Both the position numbers and the translations under genes were made by a program. The notes under the pieces are model-generated. The model was not told the origin of the DNA, did no database searches, and saw only the letters and a program-made list of their open reading frames with translations. Positions 1 through 5,196 of a stretch of 9,294 bases of DNA are shown here, one piece after another. The stretch is from an uncultured Ruminococcus sp. (GTDB taxonomy: Bacteria; Bacillota; Clostridia; Oscillospirales; Ruminococcaceae): positions 1-9,294 of the forward strand of contig CAMWUF010000021.1 in assembly GCA_947177375.1 (NCBI GenBank), written 5' to 3'. Every line of letters begins with the position of its first letter. The stretch's first letter is position 1.

Positions 1-153
1 TTTGACGAATGGTAGATTTTTAACCATATTGATTCAAAAAATAAAATGCAAATTTTATGCATCTCTGAAATTGAATTGATTTTTTATATTATTGCTTTAT
101 TTTTATTAATTTCTTTTATTATATCACAAATATTATGAAAAGTCAAGCCAAAA

Positions 154-184
154 AAAGAGAATGCAATTTTCATGCATTCTCTTT
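154..184 (-). terminator. Rho-independent terminator after the gene remnant
   Basis: On the minus strand a perfect 12-bp stem (AAAGAGAATGCA paired with TGCATTCTCTTT) closes a 7-base loop and runs directly into a U-tract of seven (complement of A150-A156). It lies 18 bases after the stop codon of the remnant at 202-384, as expected for the end of that transcription unit. A decayed look-alike (AATGCA, AT-rich loop, ATGCATCTCT) sits at about 45-65. Confidence 0.85.
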
Positions 185-201
185 GCAATTTATATTTCTT
201 A

Positions 202-384
202 TCATTCTTCTTGGTGACGCACTTGACGAAGTTTGGCATATTTTTTCTTAGTTGCCATGCCACCACGAATATGACGTTCCTGTTTATTCTGCAATAATAC
301 CGCATGCACTTGCTCTGCTAATTCAGGCTGTATGTAAGGTAGCCTTTCGCTGACATCTTTATGCACGGTACTCAAAAAGAGAAG
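202..384 (-). pseudogene. 3' remnant of an unidentified gene
   Basis: A minus-strand frame is open from just after an in-frame TAA (385-387) to a TGA at 202-204. It reads LLFLSTVHKDVSERLPYIQP, then a helical stretch, then RHIRGGMATKKKYAKLRQ and a basic/acidic tail of about 60 residues in all. The composition (amphipathic helix, then a basic GG-containing segment) looks like the C-terminus of a real protein, and a strong terminator follows. There is no ATG or ribosome binding site at its beginning; the only in-frame starts are GTG at 364-366 and an internal ATG. The AAA-ATPase gene ends 34 bases upstream, so the remnant was probably truncated by whatever brought that gene in. The family was not recognised; a small free-standing basic protein starting at the GTG is the alternative. 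Confidence 0.4.
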
Positions 385-418
385 TTACAAATGTAGGTCA
401 TATCATCATATACGCCTG

Positions 419-2098
419 TTATCTTTTTTTAACCATGCACGACTTCTTACAGAAAGCAATTCCATACTTAATGATGTTCTGATAGCCGTCGTTAATGAGT
501 TCTGTTTCATAGCGATTATCTTCAATTTGTCTCAATGCCTCGTCACACCAATATTCAAGTTTGGTAAACTCTTTTGTTGCCTTTATTTCAATAATAACTG
601 CAAGTTTATGTTTTCTACGCTCCAACAGCATTAAATCAGGTCGTCCGTCACCACTCTCACGGTTTGATTTGAGTGTATACCCCTTAAAACCTGCCAACAA
701 TCCTGTTAAAAAGCCATGGTAATAGTTTTCATGTTCATCATGGAAACTTATTGTTTCATCAAGCCAGTCACATATTGTATCTTCAATTGTTTCAATATCT
801 TCACTAATAAGAGCATTAAACAATTCTTCCCGTGAGTTTGCAACTGTCTTTTCTTTAAACCACTGTAATATTGTTCTTCTGTATATACTTTTTACTTCAA
901 TGTTAGGTATCATCAAAGTAAGATATATCATATCGTCACGTAGTTCAGCATTAATTTGTTTCAGATAGCCTGTAAACAATAAAAAGCTCCATATATGGTC
1001 ACTGTTTACATCAATGTCTGCATAAACAGTATCTTCATAAATTGGTACTGTAACACTTCCACCATTCATAAGCTCCTCAACCATTCCACGAGTCTCCTCG
1101 CTTGATTCTCTTATGAGCTTATAAATAATACTGTTGGAGCTGGTATTGCTCCAGTACGGCTCTTGAATTGCATTTATGCACACTGATATTGACAGAATGT
1201 AGTTTAAAACACTCCATGGATTGTAAATTTCAGTTGTTCCAAATAAATATCCGTCGTACCACTCTTTAATTACAGGTAGCTTTTCTTCTACATTGTAATA
1301 TTTCGCAAGCATAGCAACCTCATTTTGTGTAAAACCAAAGTATTCACCAAACTGCTTACTGCTTATACTATAAACTTTAAGATTGTTAAGTCCTGTGAAT
1401 ATGCTCTCTTTGGATATACGCAAGCACCCTGTAAGCACCGCAAATTCAAGTGATGGATTTGTTTTCAATGCACTTTCAAACACTGAACGGAGCAGGTCTA
1501 TCATTTTATCATAAAAGCCTCTGAAGTAGGAGTTTTCAAGTGGTACGTCATACTCATCTATAAGTATAATCACATTTTTGTTATATGCTTTACAAAGACA
1601 CTTTGCTAAAAATCCAATTGCTTTATTATATTCTGAGTACTCTGCATCAATATCTAAAAAAGATGTATATCTTTGCATTTCCTCATTGTCCAATACATTT
1701 GCCTTGTAAACTGTCGCTTTATGTCTTGAAAACTCATCTTTTATAATGTCCTTGTATGTTGCATAAGCTGTTTCAAAATCAGGTTGTTTCATACCTTTAA
1801 GGGATATGTTTATAACAGGATATTTTCCAATATGTGCAATGTACTGCTGACCTGCTCCCATGATATTCAAACCCTCAAAGAGATATGAGTTGTCATTGTC
1901 AGTCTTTTCAAAAAATCTTTGTAACATACTCATATTCAAGGTCTTACCAAATCTTCTCGGACGTGTAAACAGTGTTACCTTTGCACCGCTGTCAAGTATA
2001 TCCTTAATCATAAGTGTCTTATCAACAAAATAGCAATTTCTGTTGATTATCTCTGCAAAATCCTCTATGCCTATTGGTATTTTCTTACGCTCTATCAC
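419..2098 (-). CDS. AAA-ATPase-like protein with C-terminal PD-(D/E)XK nuclease domain
   Basis: The protein matches the architecture of the AAA-ATPase_like (PF09820) plus PDDEXK_9 (PF08011) family, abundant and often multicopy in gut anaerobes, with no settled function. With the start used here (559 residues), the family signature IPIGIEDF is at about residues 7-14, the Walker A region TRPRRFGKT at 45-53 (Lys52), and Walker B VIILIDEYD at 176-184 (Asp181, Glu182). The C-terminal nuclease-like motif comprises Glu481, the RPDLML segment with Asp488, and the EIK triad (Glu504, Lys506), so the catalytic residues look intact. The first possible start is a GTG at 2105-2107, but it overlaps the Shine-Dalgarno sequence GGAGG (2107-2111); GTG at 2096-2098 lies 8 bases after GGAGG and is preferred. 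The gene has its own promoter (2137-2165) and is separated from the recombinase by a terminator, so it is an independent cargo unit. The domain assignment is firm; a biological role cannot be stated. Confidence 0.9.
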   Translation of the reverse strand: MIERKKIPIGIEDFAEIINRNCYFVDKTLMIKDILDSGAKVTLFTRPRRFGKTLNMSMLQRFFEKTDNDNSYLFEGLNIMGAGQQYIAHIGKYPVINISLKGMKQPDFETAYATYKDIIKDEFSRHKATVYKANVLDNEEMQRYTSFLDIDAEYSEYNKAIGFLAKCLCKAYNKNVIILIDEYDVPLENSYFRGFYDKMIDLLRSVFESALKTNPSLEFAVLTGCLRISKESIFTGLNNLKVYSISSKQFGEYFGFTQNEVAMLAKYYNVEEKLPVIKEWYDGYLFGTTEIYNPWSVLNYILSISVCINAIQEPYWSNTSSNSIIYKLIRESSEETRGMVEELMNGGSVTVPIYEDTVYADIDVNSDHIWSFLLFTGYLKQINAELRDDMIYLTLMIPNIEVKSIYRRTILQWFKEKTVANSREELFNALISEDIETIEDTICDWLDETISFHDEHENYYHGFLTGLLAGFKGYTLKSNRESGDGRPDLMLLERRKHKLAVIIEIKATKEFTKLEYWCDEALRQIEDNRYETELINDGYQNIIKYGIAFCKKSCMVKKR

Positions 2099-2106
2099 AA
2101 TAAACA

Positions 2107-2111
2107 CCTCC
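2107..2111 (-). promoter_or_regulatory. Ribosome binding site deciding the ATPase start
   Basis: GGAGG on the minus strand lies 8 bases before the GTG at 2098 and overlaps the upstream in-frame GTG at 2107. This spacing favours the downstream GTG, shortening the longest reading frame by three residues. Confidence 0.7.
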
Positions 2112-2136
2112 GTTCAATATTAATTCCATTGCTTTT

Positions 2137-2165
2137 ATTATACCACAAACGCCTCTGAAAATCAA
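2137..2165 (-). promoter_or_regulatory. Sigma-A promoter of the AAA-ATPase gene
   Basis: On the minus strand: -35 TTGATT (2160-2165), a 17-bp spacer, and -10 TATAAT (2137-2142) preceded by TGG (extended -10). The box is about 25 bases upstream of the ribosome binding site. The same TGTGGTATAAT-like core appears in the lipoprotein promoter at 8198-8226. Confidence 0.75.
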
Positions 2166-2181
2166 TACATATAACAAAAAT

Positions 2182-2212
2182 AATGGCATCTGAACCAAAC
2201 TCAAATGCCATT
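2182..2212 (-). terminator. Terminator of the serine recombinase gene
   Basis: Just after the recombinase stop, the minus strand carries AATGGCAT and ATGCCATT as an 8-bp stem, extended by TGA/TCA after one mismatch, followed by ATTTTTG. The hairpin ends the recombinase unit before the separate promoter of the ATPase gene. Confidence 0.7.
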
Positions 2213-2218
2213 GCTATT

Positions 2219-3700
2219 TTACCAATAATTCAATTCTATATGTACATTTCCATTTTCATCTGCTGTAATACTTTTTATCAAATTCTTTAGTTCAGCATTT
2301 GTCATATTTGCAACTGAGGAGTACATTGCAAAATTTTTTGATAATTCTTTATACAATTGTCGTGAACGCTTTTTAATGTCCTCAACTGCTTCAATGTCAC
2401 CAAGTTCAAACTTTATCTGTGCTATCTGTTGTTCTATCTCTGCTGTCTTTGATTTCAATTCATCAATGGTAATAATATCTGCCTCAAACATTTCCATCTG
2501 CTTTTTCTTTTTACTTGTAAGCCTTTCAAGCTGTGAAGTGAGTGCAATTTCAGGGCTTGTCCGATGTGTCTGCTTGTAATATTCAATTACATCGCCTATA
2601 AACTTATTCTTGTCCTCTATGAGTGAACATAAGTAGTTGTCAATATTTTCTATGAGTTCATTTTCAGGGATAGTAGTCAGATTATTACAGAAGTCCGCAC
2701 CATGATGATTACGCCCACTGCAAGCCCAATATGTTCTGATATGGTCTTTTCGCTTATTTTGTATTCGTCTGAACGAGTAGCCACATACAGGGCAAGTAAT
2801 AATTGTACTAAATAAATGCTTGTTGCTACGCTTTTTATGTAATGTTGTATGCAGTCCGCTGTTACTGCAACTATTGACATTCTGTGCCTTTTTCCATAAT
2901 TCAAGAGGTATTATCTTCAAATCAGGCTTTTCTACTTCAAACCACTGTGACTCATCTTTAATGATACGTGTTTTTTCAATAAAATCTTTAACTTCTGTCT
3001 TACCATTGATGACATACCCTGCATATATCTTATTTTTCAATATCCTACTTACTGCCGTTACAGACCACGGAACACCCCTTAAACTTGTAAGTCCACGACT
3101 ATTAAGTGTCTTTGCAATCTTATGAGTGCCATAACCTTTATTGACATATAAATCGAAAATTTCCTTTACAACTTCTGCCTCTGCTTCATTTATCTTTAAA
3201 TTAAAGTAGTCGCCTTTAATCTTGATGTAGCCAAAGCAAAGATTAGGCACTTTGCCCTTTTCCGCATTGATACTCTTACCAAACTTCACACGCTTTGACA
3301 TATTGGCTGATTCTTCCTGTGCCAACGCTGCAAACATAGTCAACATAAACTCATTACTTTCAATTATGTCCATATTTGCAGTGATAAACTTAACATTAAT
3401 ATCAAGTGCTTTCAACTGGCGTATGCTCTGTAAAAAATCAACAGTGTTACGTGCAAGCCTTGATACATCTTTTACAAGCACACACTCAAATATACCTTTC
3501 TTACTGTCGTCCATCATTTTATTAAATTCTTCTCTTTTTTTCCTTGATGTACCTGTTATGCCCTCATCTGCATAAATATGTACAAGATTGTAGTTATTAT
3601 GTCGGGCATATTCAGTAAAAAAGCTCTTTTGTGCCTCAAATGAGTTAAGCTGGTCTTCTTTATTAGTAGATACTCTACAATATGCAACTACATTATTCAC
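2219..3700 (-). CDS. Large serine recombinase (site-specific integrase/transposase)
   Basis: Catalyses conservative site-specific recombination through a serine nucleophile, moving or resolving a DNA element. With the start used here (493 residues) the N-terminal resolvase domain (about 1-145) opens with VVAYCRVST, nucleophile Ser11, and contains the SRLARN arginine motif (about 80-85). The recombinase domain follows (about 150-265: FGY, the IAKTLNSRG helix-turn-helix-like segment, YAGYV), then a zinc ribbon with Cys303, Cys306, Cys327 and Cys338, and a long coiled coil (about 386-442). This is a complete large serine recombinase. An upstream ATG at 3707-3709 is only one base from the Shine-Dalgarno AAAGGGGG (3711-3718), while the GTG at 3698-3700 is 10 bases away and gives the usual family N-terminus, so GTG is preferred. 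Two tiny ORFs precede it on the same strand and a terminator follows it. It may act as a phage-type integrase or a TnpX-like transposase; the sequence does not decide. Confidence 0.95.
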   Translation of the reverse strand: MNNVVAYCRVSTNKEDQLNSFEAQKSFFTEYARHNNYNLVHIYADEGITGTSRKKREEFNKMMDDSKKGIFECVLVKDVSRLARNTVDFLQSIRQLKALDINVKFITANMDIIESNEFMLTMFAALAQEESANMSKRVKFGKSINAEKGKVPNLCFGYIKIKGDYFNLKINEAEAEVVKEIFDLYVNKGYGTHKIAKTLNSRGLTSLRGVPWSVTAVSRILKNKIYAGYVINGKTEVKDFIEKTRIIKDESQWFEVEKPDLKIIPLELWKKAQNVNSCSNSGLHTTLHKKRSNKHLFSTIITCPVCGYSFRRIQNKRKDHIRTYWACSGRNHHGADFCNNLTTIPENELIENIDNYLCSLIEDKNKFIGDVIEYYKQTHRTSPEIALTSQLERLTSKKKKQMEMFEADIITIDELKSKTAEIEQQIAQIKFELGDIEAVEDIKKRSRQLYKELSKNFAMYSSVANMTNAELKNLIKSITADENGNVHIELNYW

Positions 3701-3727
3701 AAATATCATGCCCCCTTTGAATTAAAT

Positions 3728-3751
3728 ATTATAACGCTTATCCATTATAAT
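3728..3751. repeat. Inverted repeat upstream of the recombinase gene
   Basis: ATTATAA (3728-3734) and TTATAAT (3745-3751) form 7-bp arms around a 10-bp spacer, 10 bases upstream of the recombinase ribosome binding site. Read on the minus strand the arms contain two TATAAT boxes, but no well-spaced -35 element is seen for either. It could be an operator, part of the promoter, or half of a recombination site; none of these is shown. Confidence 0.4.
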
Positions 3752-3779
3752 TTTGTTAATGCTTTGTGAATTTTTATAA

Positions 3780-3929
3780 TTATACTTTTTCAGGGATTTT
3801 ATCTGCTGTATTATCAATACTTGACTGTCGTTCAAATGCAACAGCTATTATTTTTTCAAGCTCCTTGGTAAACTTAACAAGCTGTTCCTTGGTGGTCTGT
3901 GTGTTCACAAATGTATATGTATTTTTCAT
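3780..3929 (-). CDS. Small hypothetical protein (49 aa) upstream of recombinase
   Basis: Starts MKNTYTFVNTQTTKEQLVKF and continues as a charged helix, ending DKIPEKV. The ATG at 3927-3929 follows AAAGGAG (3939-3945) by 9 bases, which is why it is preferred over an in-frame ATG further upstream. Its start overlaps the stop of the preceding small ORF in a TAATG junction, implying translational coupling. It ends 79 bases before the recombinase. No domain is recognised. By position it may be a recombinase accessory or directionality factor, which is inference only. Confidence 0.55.
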   Translation of the reverse strand: MKNTYTFVNTQTTKEQLVKFTKELEKIIAVAFERQSSIDNTADKIPEKV

Positions 3930-4033
3930 TATTTCAATCTCCTTTGCATATGATAAACAAATTTCTTCCATTCAATATTATGAATGTCTTGTCCATAATA
4001 TGATTTATTTTCTTTATTCATATCCTCTGTCAT
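3929..4033 (-). CDS. Very small hypothetical ORF (34 aa) coupled to the next one
   Basis: The frame reads MTEDMNKENKSYYGQDIHNI and then a basic aromatic tail ending HMQRRLK, terminating in TAA that shares one base with the ATG of the 49-aa ORF. The Shine-Dalgarno of that ORF lies inside this frame. The frame stays open about 13 codons further upstream (a Pro/Ser/Gln-rich stretch), back to a TAG, with no clear ribosome binding site at the ATG. It may therefore be the 3' end of a decayed longer gene rather than a complete peptide. Confidence 0.4.
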   Translation of the reverse strand: MTEDMNKENKSYYGQDIHNIEWKKFVYHMQRRLK

Positions 4034-4191
4034 CTGCTGAGGGGTATGAGGAGGGGAAGAGTTATTGTATATCTATATAATGCCGTGTATCAGGCACTAT
4101 TATTGTATTTTTGATGTAGTTTGCTTTTTACGGACTGCAATTTTTAGTGGTGGAAGTAGTTCAATAAACCTGTAATCAATTGAATATTATG

Positions 4192-4220
4192 TTGACTTAA
4201 AAGTCAATTTATGGTACAAT
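4192..4220 (+). promoter_or_regulatory. Plus-strand promoter overlapping a palindrome
   Basis: TTGACT (4192-4197), a 17-bp spacer and TACAAT (4215-4220) preceded by TGG form a near-consensus extended -10 promoter on the plus strand. The -35 box is half of a palindrome, TTGACTT-AA-AAGTCAA (4192-4207), a likely operator. Transcription would start around 4227 and run antisense into the 3' end of the minus-strand gene at 4239-4679. No plus-strand gene begins nearby. Confidence 0.5.
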
Positions 4221-4238
4221 TACATATAAACGTTGGCT

Positions 4239-4679
4239 TTATCTAAATCTATTACGATATTTTGCAATAGTTTTGCGTGTTATACCTGTAAGACGTTCAA
4301 TTTGACTATTATTAAGTCCTTTGTCTATCAGTTCCTTGATATTTTGAATATCTTCTTTTGTCTTTTGGTTATGTTTCATAGAGTAGCTTTTACTTTTGTC
4401 ATTGATGATAACATCAGCATAAACGCCTTTTTCCTTAAATTTTTCAATAATGAAGTTTACCATTTTTATAAGAGTTTCCATATTGCAAAGACTTTCATTT
4501 ATACTATTGTACTGTGTCAAATTACAAAAGAATACATATTCTTCATAATGCTGTGGATTGAACTCTTCTGGTTCTGTATATATAAAGTCATCATATGTAG
4601 GTGTATGGTATGCTTCAATCATGTCATCATCTTCTTTTTCTACGCCAAACATTTCTGAATAGTCAAAATCATCAAACAT
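4239..4679 (-). CDS. Small DNA-binding protein with C-terminal helix-turn-helix
   Basis: 146 residues. The N-terminal half (1-50) is very acidic and aromatic (DDFDYSEM, EKEDDDM, EPEEF). A middle helix (about 66-85) and a short basic section follow. Residues 111-144 form a resolvase/transposase-like helix-turn-helix: IKELIDKGLNNSQIERLTGI, then TRKTIAKYRNRF. The start is supported by AAAGGAGGT (4686-4694) 6-7 bases upstream. It is transcribed away from the repeat-rich region at 4.8-5.2 kb, so an autoregulator, replication or partition DNA-binding role is plausible, but no family name can be given. The leader contains an additional strong ribosome binding site and short ORFs. Confidence 0.75.
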   Translation of the reverse strand: MFDDFDYSEMFGVEKEDDDMIEAYHTPTYDDFIYTEPEEFNPQHYEEYVFFCNLTQYNSINESLCNMETLIKMVNFIIEKFKEKGVYADVIINDKSKSYSMKHNQKTKEDIQNIKELIDKGLNNSQIERLTGITRKTIAKYRNRFR

Positions 4680-4737
4680 CTATAAACCTCCTTTCATCTG
4701 ATATATTAAATCTTCTCATGTTCATCTATGTTTTCAT
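4672..4737 (-). other. Leader with a short, stop-interrupted ORF ahead of the helix-turn-helix gene
   Basis: AGGAGGT (about 4744-4750) is followed at about 7 bases by ATG at 4735-4737, but this frame reads only Met-Lys-Thr before TAG. An ATG follows immediately in the same frame and reads MNMRRFNISDERRFIDV, ending at a TGA that overlaps the start of the main gene. It contains the main gene's own Shine-Dalgarno. It may be a leader peptide, or a decayed small gene. Confidence 0.3.
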
Positions 4738-4773
4738 TATATTCACCTCCTAAAAATAAACTGCTGTTTTATA

Positions 4774-4803
4774 ATCATAGGCTGTTGCATAAGTAGATAG
4801 CAA
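4774..4803 (-). promoter_or_regulatory. Possible promoter of the helix-turn-helix gene
   Basis: On the minus strand TTGCTA (4798-4803), an 18-bp spacer and TATGAT (4774-4779) lie upstream of the leader. The match is moderate (4-5 of 6 in each box). Confidence 0.4.
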
Positions 4804-4815
4804 TGAATTAAAAAA

Positions 4816-4926
4816 ACAGGCATAATAAACCCTATAAACAGTGCTTTGATAGTTGATACCATTTTTTGACTGTTCTGACACAACTATACAACGCTATGAA
4901 GCAGTTTATAAGGTTGATATGCCTGT
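4816..4926. repeat. 111-bp imperfect inverted repeat (large hairpin or MITE-like)
   Basis: The left arm (4816-4839, beginning ACAGGCATAATAAACCC) is complementary to the right arm (4904-4926, ending GTTGATATGCCTGT) over about 20 of 24 positions. Pairing continues inward with small bulges (ATAAACAGTGCTTT against GAAGCAGTTTAT). The whole could fold into one long hairpin. No coding frame is seen in it and no target duplication is obvious at the ends. It abuts the direct-repeat arrays. Confidence 0.6.
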
Positions 4927-4932
4927 ATATCA

Positions 4933-5036
4933 GGTTCTTTAACTCTTTATTAGGTTCATAATTTTATAGGTTCATGAGGACACACCTTTATTTTAGGTTC
5001 ATAGTATATACATAATAAGTTGATAATTAGGTTCAT
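4933..5036 (+). repeat. Direct repeats of GGTTCAT
   Basis: TAGGTTCAT occurs at 4951-4959, 4967-4975, 4994-5002 and 5028-5036, with a degenerate GGTTCTT at 4933-4939. Two copies continue as GGTTCATGAG. Spacing varies (16, 27, 34 bp). The motif lies between the long inverted repeat and the next tandem array, on one strand only, in gene-free DNA. This is consistent with multiple binding sites for one protein. Confidence 0.65.
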
Positions 5037-5052
5037 GAGAAAAAGAAATAAT

Positions 5053-5196
5053 GTGTATAAGTGAGTAACAAAGTGTGGAAGTGAGTATTATAGGTGAGCA
5101 ACTGTGTAATTACACGTACATAGTTAATTAAGACGTGTGCAACATGAATAACAATGTATGCAACTGAGTAGGGAAGTGAGTAATATGGGTAATTAT
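5053..5196 (+). repeat. Degenerate tandem array of 20-21-bp units (iteron-like)
   Basis: About seven units begin at 5053, 5073, 5094, 5115 (weak), 5135, 5156 and 5176, with an approximate consensus GTGTGCAACTGAGTAATA. The best core is AAGTGAGTA at 5059, 5079 and 5174, with GCAACTGAGTA or GCAACTGTGTA variants elsewhere. The period is two helical turns, as in iterons bound by a protein on one DNA face. The array contains a perfect palindrome, GTGTAATTACAC (5104-5115), and ACACGT/ACGTGT arms (5112-5138). The last unit overlaps the start codon and weak ribosome binding site of the methyltransferase. It may be a replication origin, a partition site or an operator array. Confidence 0.65.

Noticed and set aside
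1..25. Possible gene start (MVKNLPFVK) running off the left edge
   Set aside because: Only nine codons are visible and there is no Shine-Dalgarno sequence before the ATG.
84..305. 73-codon minus-strand frame near the left edge
   Set aside because: It runs through the terminator hairpin and out of frame with the better-looking remnant at 202-384; no ribosome binding site.
1..440. Direct repeat TTTTTAACCAT at about 16-27 and 426-436 as an attachment-site pair
   Set aside because: Eleven AT-rich bases shared within an AT-rich window is weak, and the recombinase is not beside either copy.
4082..4110. Weak hairpin TGCC...GGCA with a following T-rich stretch
   Set aside because: A four-base stem is too short to call a terminator.
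4233..4658. 141-codon plus-strand open frame opposite the helix-turn-helix gene
   Set aside because: It is the antisense shadow of 4239-4679: rich in Phe, Cys and Ile, no ribosome binding site, no domain. The minus-strand gene has a perfect ribosome binding site and a recognisable helix-turn-helix.
4816..4926. Complete insertion sequence
   Set aside because: Far too short for a transposase and no target-site duplication at the ends; only a non-autonomous element remains possible.
4933..5196. CRISPR array
   Set aside because: Repeats are short or degenerate and contiguous, without constant repeats separated by unique spacers, and no cas gene is present.
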